DNA of 64,000 nt, taken from positions 1 through 64,000 of the forward strand of contig JAACZU010000016.1 in assembly GCA_009996615.1 (NCBI GenBank), read 5' to 3'. The notes under the pieces were generated by a model. The model saw nothing but the letters and a program-made list of their open reading frames with translations, did no database searches and was not told the origin of the DNA. Within the stretch, counting starts at the first letter, position 1, and the number at the start of each line of letters is the position of its first letter. Both the position numbers and the translations under genes were made by a program. Positions 44,766-54,093 of this stretch are shown in pieces. This stretch comes from Rhodanobacteraceae bacterium. GTDB lineage: Bacteria > Pseudomonadota > Gammaproteobacteria > Xanthomonadales > Rhodanobacteraceae.

Positions 44766-46985
44766 ATGTCCGACCCTCCGGTGGCCAACGGGCCCGTCTA
44801 TCGGGCCTTCATCAGCTACAGCCACCAGGACCGGCGCTGGGCGGACTGGTTGCACAAGGCGCTGGAAACCTGGCGCGTCCCGCGCCGGCTGGTCGGCCTG
44901 ACGACTGCTGCCGGAGTGATCCCGCGCCGCCTGCTGCCGATCTTCCGCGACCGTGACGAGCTGGCCAGCGCCACCGACCTCGGGCGCAAGGTCAACGAGG
45001 CGCTGGCGCAGTCGGCGAGCCTGATCGTGGTCTGTTCGCCGCATGCGGCCGCTTCGCGCTGGGTCAACGAGGAGGTGCTGGCGTTCAAGCGGCTCGGGCG
45101 CGGCGAGCGGATCTTCTGCCTGATCGTCGATGGCGAGCCGAACGCGAGCGACCTGCCCGGGCGCGCGGCGGACGAGTGCTTCTGTCCGGCGCTGCGCCAT
45201 CGGCTGGGTGCCGATGGCCGTCTCGGTCCGGAACCCGCCGAGCCGATCGCCGCCGACGTGCGGCCCGGCAAGGACGGCAAGGCCAACGCCAAGCTGAAGC
45301 TGATCGCCGGCCTGCTCGACGTCGGTTTCGACCGGCTCAGGCAGCGCGAGCAGCAGCGCCACCTGCGCCGCCTGATGGCGGTCACCGCGCTGGCGGTGGC
45401 CGTGATGCTGGTCACGACGACGCTGGCGATCAGCGCGGTGATGGCGCGCCGCGATGCCGAGCGGCGCCAGAAGCAGGCCGAGGACCTGGTCGGCTTCATG
45501 CTCGGCGACCTCGGCGACAAGCTCGATGAGGTACACCGGCTCGACATCATGCAGGCGGTCGACGACAAGGCGATGGCCTACTTCGCCTCGCTGCCGGCGG
45601 CCGACGCGACCGACGCCGCGCTGACGCTGCGCGTCAACGCGCTGGAGAAGATCGGCAACGTGCGCATGGACCAGGGCGCGCTGCCGGCCGCCGTCGAGGC
45701 CTACCAGGCGGCCGTCGCGCTGGCCGGGGAACTCGCGCGGCGCGCGCCCGCCGATGCCGGGCGCAAGGCGGTCTGGGGCGACAGCCTGAAGTGGCTAGGG
45801 CAGGCGTACTGGTACCAGGGCGATCTCGGCGCCGCGCTGCGCAACTTCGAGTCCGCCGGCGCCCTGCTGCAGGCCGCGCATGCGGCCAGCCCGGCCGACC
45901 CGGACCTCGCTTTCCAACTCGCCGCGGCGCACATCGACAGCGGCCGCGTGCTCGAGGCGCGCGGCGACTTCACCGCGGCGCAGGGCGCCTACGAGGCCGC
46001 GCTGGCGCTGTACCAGGAGCTGGCCGCGCGCGACCCGAAATGGCAGACGTACCTGGGCAGTGCCTGGGACAGCCTCGGCAAGCTGGCGCTGCAGCGCGGC
46101 CAGCTCGAGCAGGCAGTGACCGCCTACCGCACCAACCAGCGCATCCAGTCCGCGTTGGCGGCGCGCACGCCGGGCGACCATGCGCAACAGGAGCACTTGC
46201 TGCTCGCCAATGCGATCCTCGGCCGCACGCTCGGGCTGTGCGGTGAACTGGAGGCTGCGGTGCGCTACACCGACGCGGCCGTGCAGGTGGCCCAGGCGTT
46301 GAATGCGTTCGATCCGGCCGTGATGCCGTGGAAAGACCTTCTGGCGTTGTACAGCCAGCAGCTCGGCGGCCTGCAGCGGCAAGCCGGCCAGCTGGATGCG
46401 GCCGCGCGCCTGGATGCCGAGGCGGTGCGGATCCTCGCGGAGCTGATGGCCAAGGACCCGACCAGCACCGGTTACGCGCAGGATTTCGCGCAGGCACAAC
46501 TGGAAGCCGCGCGGCTGCACGTCGCGCGCCATGCCGTCGAAGCCGCGGCGGCACCCGCCGATGCGGCGCTGGCGACGGTGCGCACGCTGCGCGCGCAAAG
46601 TCCCGACAGCCGCAGCCTGCTCCTGCTGGAAGCTCAGCTCCACCTCGTCCGCGGCACGATTGCCGCGCAGCGCAACGACCTGTCGTCGGCGCGGCGCGAG
46701 TGGACGCAGGCGCGCGACGGCCTCGAGCCGGCGCTGCGCGCCGGTGACGATCCGAACTTCCTCGCCGCCTACGCCGAGGCGCGGCTGCGGCTCGATGACG
46801 GCGACGGCGCGCAGGCGAGCATTGGCAAGCTGGCGGCGATGGGCTACCGCACGCCGGATTTTGTCGCGCTGCTTGAGAGCCGGCAGATCGCCTATCCCGC
46901 CAATGCCGAATTCGCGCAGCGGATCGCCGCGATCATGGACGAGCCGCCGGTGGCACGAACCGATCCCTCCACACCGCCGCGATGA
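44766..46985 (+). CDS. TIR domain - TM - TPR protein
   Basis: YRAFISYSHQDRRWADWLHKAL...PIFRDRDELASATDLGRKVNEALAQSASLIVVCSPHAAASRWVNEEVLAF; one TM; TPR-like C-terminus. Confidence 0.88.
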   Translation: MSDPPVANGPVYRAFISYSHQDRRWADWLHKALETWRVPRRLVGLTTAAGVIPRRLLPIFRDRDELASATDLGRKVNEALAQSASLIVVCSPHAAASRWVNEEVLAFKRLGRGERIFCLIVDGEPNASDLPGRAADECFCPALRHRLGADGRLGPEPAEPIAADVRPGKDGKANAKLKLIAGLLDVGFDRLRQREQQRHLRRLMAVTALAVAVMLVTTTLAISAVMARRDAERRQKQAEDLVGFMLGDLGDKLDEVHRLDIMQAVDDKAMAYFASLPAADATDAALTLRVNALEKIGNVRMDQGALPAAVEAYQAAVALAGELARRAPADAGRKAVWGDSLKWLGQAYWYQGDLGAALRNFESAGALLQAAHAASPADPDLAFQLAAAHIDSGRVLEARGDFTAAQGAYEAALALYQELAARDPKWQTYLGSAWDSLGKLALQRGQLEQAVTAYRTNQRIQSALAARTPGDHAQQEHLLLANAILGRTLGLCGELEAAVRYTDAAVQVAQALNAFDPAVMPWKDLLALYSQQLGGLQRQAGQLDAAARLDAEAVRILAELMAKDPTSTGYAQDFAQAQLEAARLHVARHAVEAAAAPADAALATVRTLRAQSPDSRSLLLLEAQLHLVRGTIAAQRNDLSSARREWTQARDGLEPALRAGDDPNFLAAYAEARLRLDDGDGAQASIGKLAAMGYRTPDFVALLESRQIAYPANAEFAQRIAAIMDEPPVARTDPSTPPR

Positions 46986-47059
46986 GCGCCGCAGGTTCCA
47001 CGGGCGATGCGGCCCGCCCTCCGAGCGCCGCGCGGGCAGAATGCAGAAGGAGTCCGATC

Positions 47060-47443
47060 ATGCCGATCCAGGTCAGGCTGGATGTCAACGCCAACCCACC
47101 GGTGACCGTGCAACCGCAGAAGATGGCGGTCAACCGCGGCAACCAGATCGTCACATGGGTGCCGGCCGCGCAGCAGAAGTTCACGTTCGTCTCGTTGACC
47201 GGTTTGCCGACCCCGCCGTTCTCGAAGCTGAGCGTGCAGGACGGGCAGATCACGGTGACCAACGACAATCGCGCCGTCGGCGAGTATCCGTACACGATCG
47301 TGGTCAGCCTCGATGGCAAGCAATACAGCACGGCGGCGTCCGGTGCCGACGCGGGCGCGAAAGCCGGTTCGGCGCTCGCCACCGCCGCCGGCGCCGCCGC
47401 GCCGACGCCACTGATAGCCCGCCCGATCATCGACAACAAGTGA
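47060..47443 (+). CDS. small protein of unknown function, possible beta-sandwich
   Basis: AAGGAG Shine-Dalgarno 5' of ATG 47060; MPIQVRLDVNANPPVTVQPQKMAVNRGNQIVTWVPA; same strand, between TIR and SLOG-like genes. Confidence 0.65.
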   Translation: MPIQVRLDVNANPPVTVQPQKMAVNRGNQIVTWVPAAQQKFTFVSLTGLPTPPFSKLSVQDGQITVTNDNRAVGEYPYTIVVSLDGKQYSTAASGADAGAKAGSALATAAGAAAPTPLIARPIIDNK

Positions 47444-47468
47444 TCGATCGCCATCGGCATGCAGGTCC

Positions 47469-49196
47469 ATGGCAGTGAGCGCCATCGTTGCCCCGCTGGT
47501 CGTCGGCGTCACCAGCCATCGCAACATTCCCGCACGCGAGGCCGAGGCGATCCGGCGCCGCGTGCGGGAGTTCTTCGCGCAGCTGCAGCACGAGTTCCCC
47601 GGCCTGCCGCTGGTCGTGCTGTCGGCGTTGGCCGCCGGCGGCGACCAGTGGGTGGCCGAGGAAGCGCTCGCGGCCGGGGCGGAGCTGGTCGCGCCGCTGC
47701 CGCTGCCACCGGCGGCCTACGCAGACGATTTCACCGACGCTGCCAGCCGCGTGGCGTTCGCCGAGCTGTGCCGGCGCGCCCGGGTGCTGCAGCTGCCGGC
47801 GCTTTCCGCGGCCGGCGAGGCCGCCATGCCGGGCGATGCGCGTGACCGGCACTATGCCCAGGCCGGCATCTACATCGCCAGCCACAGCCACATCCTGCTG
47901 GCGCTGTGGGATGGTCGCGAGTCGGACCTGCTCGGCGGCACCGCGCAGGTCGTCCGCTACCATCTCACCGGCGTCATGCCCGGCGCGATCGAGCGGCGCC
48001 GCGGCGCGCAGGCCCTGCTTGGCAGAGGCGACGAAAGCCTCGTCTACCACATCGTGTGCTCGCGCGCCGGCCGCGACGGCGTGGCGCTGCCTCCGCTGCC
48101 GCCCCTGCAGCCTTTGCAGGCGCGCTGGCTGGGCCGCGAGCGCGTGCGCGCGGGCAGCGACGGCATGCCGGCGGAGTTCCGCCTGATGTTCACGCGCATG
48201 CGCCAGTTCGACGAGGACTGCCAGCGCCATGCGGAAAGGATCCGGGCCGATGCGCAGGCGCCGGACGGCACCGCCGCGCAAGCGTCGGATGACCCGATCG
48301 ACGGCCTGTTCGCCGCGGCCGACTGGCTGGCGCGGCATTTCCAGCGGCGCGTGCTGCAGGCGCTGCGCAGCATCTATGTGCTGGCCACGCTGATGGGCAT
48401 CGCGTTCGTCTGCTATTCCGACCTGCCGACCGACCTGCCGTACCAGGACCATGCGATCTACGTGTTCATCGTGCTGTTCGGCGCCGGCGTGCTGGTGGAC
48501 CGCGTCGCACGCCGCCGCGACTGGTACCGCAAGTACATCGACTACCGTGCGCTCGCCGAAGGGTTGCGCGTGCAGCATTGGTGGCGCGAGGCCGGCATTG
48601 CGCCGACCAGCTCGAGCGGCTTCGCGCACGACAACTTCATGCAGAAGCAGGACATCGAACTCGGCTGGATCCGCAACGTGATGCGCGCGGCCAGCGTGCG
48701 CACGTTCGACGATGCCGCGCCGCCGGACGCCGCGCTGGCAAGGATCGGCGCCGAGTGGATCGGCGCGCCTGGCCACGGCGGCCAGCTCGACTACTACACG
48801 CGCAAGAGCGAGCGCCGCAGTCGCACGCAGCGCCTGACGCGCGGCCTCGGGCGCGCGTGCCTGTGGACCAGCATCGCGATCAGCCTCCTGCTGGCGCTGT
48901 TCCAGCATCGCATCGGCCCGGACGACACGACCTCGCTGGTGGCGCTGATGGGCACGCTGACGATCATCGCGGCCGCGCGTGAGTCGTATGCCTACCGCAA
49001 GGGCGACAAGGAATTGATCAAGCAGTACCGCTACATGCACGGCATCTTCGCCGAGGCGCGCCACCTGCTCGATCGCGTGCACGATGCCAACGGCCGCCGC
49101 GAGATCCTGCGCGCGCTCGGCGAGGCGGCCCTGGCCGAGCATGCCGAGTGGGCGCTGATGCACCGCGAGCGGCCGCTGGAGAACGCGCGGTTTTGA
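47469..49196 (+). CDS. SLOG-like Rossmann domain protein with C-terminal TM (SLATT-like) region
   Basis: LVVGVTSHRNI...LVVLSALAAGGDQWVAEEALAAGAELVAPLPLP...YIASHSHILLALWDG; two TM pairs; RDWYRKYIDYRALAEGLRVQHWW and AYRKGDKELIKQYRYMHGIFAEA. Confidence 0.65.
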   Translation: MAVSAIVAPLVVGVTSHRNIPAREAEAIRRRVREFFAQLQHEFPGLPLVVLSALAAGGDQWVAEEALAAGAELVAPLPLPPAAYADDFTDAASRVAFAELCRRARVLQLPALSAAGEAAMPGDARDRHYAQAGIYIASHSHILLALWDGRESDLLGGTAQVVRYHLTGVMPGAIERRRGAQALLGRGDESLVYHIVCSRAGRDGVALPPLPPLQPLQARWLGRERVRAGSDGMPAEFRLMFTRMRQFDEDCQRHAERIRADAQAPDGTAAQASDDPIDGLFAAADWLARHFQRRVLQALRSIYVLATLMGIAFVCYSDLPTDLPYQDHAIYVFIVLFGAGVLVDRVARRRDWYRKYIDYRALAEGLRVQHWWREAGIAPTSSSGFAHDNFMQKQDIELGWIRNVMRAASVRTFDDAAPPDAALARIGAEWIGAPGHGGQLDYYTRKSERRSRTQRLTRGLGRACLWTSIAISLLLALFQHRIGPDDTTSLVALMGTLTIIAAARESYAYRKGDKELIKQYRYMHGIFAEARHLLDRVHDANGRREILRALGEAALAEHAEWALMHRERPLENARF

Positions 49197-49306
49197 GTCC
49201 TGCATGGTGGAGACGAAAGTCGCCCAAGTAAGCAAAGCGCACCGGGCATTTCGCGGCACCGTGTGCGTGTTCCCGGGTGCGGCCTGCAGCCTTGCCCGCG
49301 CTTGCG

Positions 49307-49515
49307 CGCATGGTGGGACTCGCCGTGGAGCGGTGGCGTGTTGCCGGGCGTAGCGCGCGGCTGCGTCCCACCCTACGAGGGCCGTTGCGGCGTTGATGGC
49401 TGGGCGCCGCGCGAGCGAATCACCGTCGCATCCGCGTGGCGTTGCGCATGGTGGGACTCGCCGTGGTGCGGTTGCGTCGAGCCGGCTGCTGCGCGCGGCT
49501 GCGTCCCACCCGACG
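49307..49515. repeat. two tandem copies of the GTGGGACTCGCCG...GCGGCTGCGTCCCACC element
   Basis: atggtgggactcgccgtgg...gcgcgcggctgcgtcccacc occurs twice in the 3' intergenic region. Confidence 0.8.
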
Positions 49516-49560
49516 ACAGTACGGTTCGTGCCTGCGCCCTCTAGTGCTGAAGGAGCGGTG

Positions 49561-50154
49561 TCAGAACAGTTCCGGCGCGATCAGCCGCCGCACCGGTGCG
49601 AAGCTGCGCCGATGGATCGCACAGGGGCCGAGCCGTTCGAGCGCGGCGAGGTGCTCGGGCGTGGCGTAGCCCTTGTGGCGGGCGAAGCCGTAGCCGGGAT
49701 GGCGCGTGTCGAGTTCGCCCATCAGCGCGTCGCGTGCGGTCTTGGCGAGGATCGAGGCGGCGCTGATCGCCGCCTCGCTGGCGTCGCCGCCGATGATCGC
49801 GCGCGCCGGGCAGGGTAGCTCCTTGGGCAGGCGGTTGCCGTCGATCAGCGCCAGCGTCGGTGCGATGCTGAGTGCCTGCAGCGCACGCGTCATGCCGGCC
49901 AGCGTCGCGCCGAGGATGTTGAGCCGCTCGATCTCGTCGACCTCGACCATGACCACCGACCATGCCAGCGCGGCGGCACGGATCTGCGGCGCCAGCGCGT
50001 CGCGCTGCGCCTCGGCGAGTTGCTTGGAGTCGGCCAGGCCCTCGAGCGGGCGGGACGGATCGAGGATCACTGCGGCGACCACGACCGGCCCGGCCAGCGG
50101 GCCGCGGCCGGCCTCGTCGACGCCGGCGACGAGGGCTTCGGTAGCGATGCTCAT
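49561..50154 (-). CDS. rnhB: ribonuclease HII
   Basis: [34 protein letters not shown]. Confidence 0.96.
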   Translation of the reverse strand: MSIATEALVAGVDEAGRGPLAGPVVVAAVILDPSRPLEGLADSKQLAEAQRDALAPQIRAAALAWSVVMVEVDEIERLNILGATLAGMTRALQALSIAPTLALIDGNRLPKELPCPARAIIGGDASEAAISAASILAKTARDALMGELDTRHPGYGFARHKGYATPEHLAALERLGPCAIHRRSFAPVRRLIAPELF

Positions 50155-51884
50155 TCGTGCAGGTCGTGCAGCCTGGTGAAGATGTGGTCGTGGTACGAGG
50201 CCAGCATCTTCGTCTCCTTGCAGTCGAGGTAGCGGCCCTTGCAGCGCTCGCGCAGCAGAGTGTTGGCCTGCTGGAACGCGTCCTTCGGCACGCCGGCGAC
50301 ATCCAGCACGAGCGAGCCGAGGAACGCGATGTCGAGCACCGGGTAATCGAACTTGCGCCGCACCGGGAAATTCGACTTCAGCATGTAGTAGGTGACCCAG
50401 TTCGAGGTGTGTGCGGCTTCCTTCGGCACCTTCTTCGGGATCTGGTTGATCGCGCCGTCGAAGGACGGCTGGTGGTCGCCGAAGTGGACCAGCACGGCCG
50501 GCTGCTTGCCGCCGAGCAGCGACTTCTCCAGCTCGGCCAGCATCGCGTCGGACTGCTGCAGGCGCTCGAGGTAGTTGCCGAGGTTGAGGTTCAGCCAGTC
50601 ATCCAGCGCCTTCGGCTTGAACGTGCCGGGGAACAGCGGCTTGTCGTACGGCGGCGGCAGCTCGGCCAGCGGCACCATGTGCGGGCCGTGCTGGTGCAAG
50701 GTCAGCATGAACACGAACAGCGGCTGGTCCGGGTGCATGCGCTTCTCGTCGGCGTAGATGCGCTGGAACACCGCGAGCAGGTCGGCGTCGCGGCTCTTCC
50801 AGCCCAGGCCGTAGTCGGTGCCGTCGTAGAACGCGTCGAAGCCGTAGTAGTCGTAGGCGTTGCGTGCGTTGAGGAAATCGCCGCTCATCGGATACAGCGC
50901 GATCGTGCGGTAGCCGGCTTCGGAGAACGCCTTCGGCAAGGTGTAGGCGACGCGCGGGGCGAGGTTGTACGGCGCGTACAGGCCGGCGTTGCCGAACAGC
51001 GTGTGCGCAAGGCCGGTCAGGAACGAGAACTCGCTCGTCCAGGTGCCGCCGCCAAACGTGTGCACGCTCATCGGGCCGTGCGCGCGCGTCTGCCGGTCCG
51101 GCTCGAACATGCGCCGCTTGCACACCGGCAGCGTGCACAGCTTCAGGATGCGCGGATCGAACGTGCTCTCCTCGAGGATCGCGACCACGTCCGGGCGCGT
51201 CGGCGGCGCCTGCAGCGGCCGGTCCAGCTTCCAGTCGATGCCGTGGTCGACGTCCGGCGGGATCGCCGGCACGGTGATGACGGTGTCGTTGAACGAGGTG
51301 AAGAAGTCGGTGATGAAGCTGCGGTCGTTCACCGTGATCCACATCGGCTTGTTGAACACCGCGTTGAACGGGCCGTCCACCGACAGGCAGGTGACCAACA
51401 GGCAGCCGGCCGAGACCGCGCCGAGCCCGCGCGTGCCGATGCGTGCCGCGCGCGGATGCCGCGCGAGCAGCGTGGCGTGCTCGCGGCGGTATGCGACGAC
51501 CAGCAGCAGCGGCACCAGCACCAGCGTGGCGAGGCTGGCGCCGAGCAGCAGCGGATAGTGCGAGATGACCTCGAGCGTGCCGGCGTTGACGAAGTAGGCG
51601 AGGTCCGGCGCCAGCAGCGGCGTCGTCAGGTACATGAACTTGAGCGAGGCGGCGATCTCGATCACGCCGAACACCAGCGCGACGACGAGCAGCGAGAACG
51701 CCACGCGCGCGCTGGCGAACAGCGCCAGGAGCAGGCCGAGCAGGACCAGCGTGCCGGCGAAGATCCGCTCCGGTACGGTGTTTTCGGTCAGCGGGCCGAA
51801 TGCGACCAGCGCGGCGAACGCGAGCGCGGCCACGGCGCGCAGCAGCGGCGCGCGGCGGGCGGGAGGAGGGGCGGGGTCGATCAT
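50151..51884 (-). CDS. LTA synthase-like membrane sulfatase (paralogue B), between lpxB and rnhB
   Basis: TM bundle; [47 protein letters not shown]; stop overlaps the rnhB start (ATGA). Confidence 0.82.
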   Translation of the reverse strand: MIDPAPPPARRAPLLRAVAALAFAALVAFGPLTENTVPERIFAGTLVLLGLLLALFASARVAFSLLVVALVFGVIEIAASLKFMYLTTPLLAPDLAYFVNAGTLEVISHYPLLLGASLATLVLVPLLLVVAYRREHATLLARHPRAARIGTRGLGAVSAGCLLVTCLSVDGPFNAVFNKPMWITVNDRSFITDFFTSFNDTVITVPAIPPDVDHGIDWKLDRPLQAPPTRPDVVAILEESTFDPRILKLCTLPVCKRRMFEPDRQTRAHGPMSVHTFGGGTWTSEFSFLTGLAHTLFGNAGLYAPYNLAPRVAYTLPKAFSEAGYRTIALYPMSGDFLNARNAYDYYGFDAFYDGTDYGLGWKSRDADLLAVFQRIYADEKRMHPDQPLFVFMLTLHQHGPHMVPLAELPPPYDKPLFPGTFKPKALDDWLNLNLGNYLERLQQSDAMLAELEKSLLGGKQPAVLVHFGDHQPSFDGAINQIPKKVPKEAAHTSNWVTYYMLKSNFPVRRKFDYPVLDIAFLGSLVLDVAGVPKDAFQQANTLLRERCKGRYLDCKETKMLASYHDHIFTRLHDLHE

Positions 51885-51949
51885 GCGGTGGCGGCCATCG
51901 GGCGCATCCTGCGCAGGCGCACGGCTGGCGTCAATGTGCGCGAACTCGC

Positions 51950-53215
51950 TCAAGCGTCGGCGGCCGGCCCGACCAGTTCGGCGATTGCCGCGGCGGCGCC
52001 GCGGCTGGCGTCGCCGCGCAGGGCCAGGTGCAGGCGGCGATACTCGGCCAGCAGCGCCGGATCGGGCGCGCGCGCCGCCAGCAGCGGGCGTATCGCGTCG
52101 GCCAGCGCGGCCGGCGTGCAGGCGTCCTGCATCAGTTCCGGCGCGAGGTCGCGCCCGGCCAGCACGTTTGGCAGCGCGTAGCGCGCGGTCTTGAGCATCC
52201 CGAACGCCTTGACGATGCGGTAGGTCAGCGGCGCGATGCGGTAGGCGACCACCATCGGCCGCTTCGCCAGCATTGCCTCGAGCGTGGCTGTGCCGGAGGC
52301 GAGCAGGATCGCGTCGGCGGCGATCATGGCTTCGTGCGCATGGCCGTCGAGGACGTGAATGGGGAATGGGGCATCGGGAAAGGAGGAAGCGGGCATGGCG
52401 GCTGCCGCGTGCCCTGCGATTCCCGTTTCCCGATTCCCGATTCCTGCCTTCGCGAGCACGCTCGCGAAGGCTTCGCGGCATCGGGCATTGGCCATCGGCG
52501 CGACGACCTGCAGGTGCGGGATCTCGGCGGCGAGCTGGCTTGCGGCGGCGAGGAAGTCGGCGCCGAGCCGCGCGATCTCGCCGAGGCGGCTGCCGGGCAG
52601 CAGCGCCAGCACCGGCGCGTCGGCCGGCAGGCCGAGCGCGGCGCGCGCGGCGGCGCGGTCGGGTTCGAGCGGGAACGCGTCGGCGAGCGGGTGGCCGACG
52701 AAGCGCGCATCGACGCCGTGGCGCGCGTAGATCGGCGGCTCCATCGGGAACAGGCACAGCACGCGGTCGGCGCTGCGGCCGATCTTCGCCGCGCGCTGCT
52801 GGCGCCAGGCCCAGATCGACGGGCTGACGTAGTGCACGGTGCGGATGCCGCCGCGCTTGAGCGTGCGCTCGAGGCCGAGGTTGAAGTCCGGCGCGTCGAT
52901 GCCGATGAACGCATCCGGCTGCCACGCGCGCACGCGCCGCGCGACATCGCGGCGGATGGCGAGCAGTCCGGGCAGGTGCCTGAGCACCTCGACCAGCCCC
53001 ATCACGGCGAGCTTCTCCGCCGGATACCAGGCCTCGAGTCCGGCCGCGACCATCCGCGGCCCGCCGACCCCGGCGAACTGCGCTTCCGGAAAGCGCTCGC
53101 GCAGCGCCGCGATCAGCCCGGCGCCGAGCAGGTCACCGGACGCCTCGCCGGCGACGAGGGCGAAGCGCTTCGCGCCGGGAATCGGGAATGGGGAATCGGG
53201 AATCGGAAACTGCAT
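51950..53215 (-). CDS. lpxB: lipid-A-disaccharide synthase carrying repeat-derived segments
   Basis: FALVAGEASGDLLGAGLI; VCYVSP-like HYVSPSIWAWRQQRAAKI; ILLASGTATLEAMLAKRPMVVAYR; internal insert AGIGNRETGIAGHAAAAMPASSFPDAPFPIH. Confidence 0.92.
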   Translation of the reverse strand: MQFPIPDSPFPIPGAKRFALVAGEASGDLLGAGLIAALRERFPEAQFAGVGGPRMVAAGLEAWYPAEKLAVMGLVEVLRHLPGLLAIRRDVARRVRAWQPDAFIGIDAPDFNLGLERTLKRGGIRTVHYVSPSIWAWRQQRAAKIGRSADRVLCLFPMEPPIYARHGVDARFVGHPLADAFPLEPDRAAARAALGLPADAPVLALLPGSRLGEIARLGADFLAAASQLAAEIPHLQVVAPMANARCREAFASVLAKAGIGNRETGIAGHAAAAMPASSFPDAPFPIHVLDGHAHEAMIAADAILLASGTATLEAMLAKRPMVVAYRIAPLTYRIVKAFGMLKTARYALPNVLAGRDLAPELMQDACTPAALADAIRPLLAARAPDPALLAEYRRLHLALRGDASRGAAAAIAELVGPAADA

Positions 53216-53322
53216 GTCGCCAGGTCGATGCGTGCTCGCGATCCGGACCCCGCGCTTGCCGTTGGCAGGAGCGGGCGCCTGCTCGCCCGATTCCCGATTC
53301 CCCATTCCCGATTCCCGGTTCT
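53175..53322. repeat. GGGAATC-type long inverted repeat between lpxB and lpxA
   Basis: gggaatcgggaatggggaatcgggaatcgg pairs with ccgattcccgattccccattcccgattccc. Confidence 0.9.
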
Positions 53323-54093
53323 TCACCTCGCCAACGCCCGCCCGCTGCGCTCGATGAAGTCGAGCAGCGCGGCGACGTCGGCGCTGTCCCTGGCCTGCTC
53401 GGCGAGCTTCTCGCGCGCCTCGGCCAGCGGCGTGCCGGCGACGTAGACGGTGCGGTAGGCGCGCTTGATCGCGGCGATGCGCTCGGCGTCGAAGCCGCGG
53501 CGCTTGAGGCCTTCGCTGTTGATGCCGCGCGGGCGCGCGTAGTCGCCGGCGATCATCACGAACGGCGGCACGTCGCCGTTGACGAGGCTGCCCATGCCGA
53601 CGAACGCGTGCGCGCCGATCTTGCAGAACTGGTGGATGCCGGTGAAGCCGCCGAGGATTGCGTGATCGCCGACCTCGACGTGGCCGGCGAGCGTGGCGTT
53701 GTTGGCGAACACGACATGGTTGCCGACGATGCAGTCGTGCGCGACGTGCACGTAGGCCATGATCCAGTTGTCGTCGCCGATGCGCGTGACGCCGCCGCCG
53801 TCGGCGGTGCCGCGGTTGAACGTGGTGAACTCGCGGATCACGTTGCGGTCGCCGATCACCAGCTCGCTGAGCTCGCCGTGGAACTTCTTGTCCTGCGGTT
53901 CGGCGCCGAGCGAGGCGAACTGGAAGATGCGGTTGTCGCTTCCGATGCGTGTGGCGCCCTCGATCACGACATGCGGACCGATGCGGGTGCGATCGCCGAT
54001 CTCGACATCCGGCCCGACGATGCTGTACGGGCCGATGTGGACATCGGCGCCGATCTTCGCGGCCGGGTCGACGAGGGCGGTCGCGTGGATCAT
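53323..54093 (-). CDS. lpxA: UDP-N-acetylglucosamine acyltransferase
   Basis: [34 protein letters not shown] hexapeptide repeats; [11 protein letters not shown]-like [15 protein letters not shown]. Confidence 0.96.
   Translation of the reverse strand: MIHATALVDPAAKIGADVHIGPYSIVGPDVEIGDRTRIGPHVVIEGATRIGSDNRIFQFASLGAEPQDKKFHGELSELVIGDRNVIREFTTFNRGTADGGGVTRIGDDNWIMAYVHVAHDCIVGNHVVFANNATLAGHVEVGDHAILGGFTGIHQFCKIGAHAFVGMGSLVNGDVPPFVMIAGDYARPRGINSEGLKRRGFDAERIAAIKRAYRTVYVAGTPLAEAREKLAEQARDSADVAALLDFIERSGRALAR

Noticed and set aside
44766-49196. Calling the cassette canonical Thoeris (thsA/thsB)
   Set aside because: No SIR2 or Macro domain effector and the TIR protein carries TM-TPR; only the TIR plus SLOG-like logic is shared.
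51950-53326. lpxB as a pseudogene because of repeat insertion
   Set aside because: The frame is uninterrupted and all conserved LpxB motifs remain in register.
53170-53330. GGGAATC repeats as a CRISPR array
   Set aside because: Units are 7-8 bp arranged as inverted arms; no regular ~30-bp repeats with unique spacers and no cas genes.
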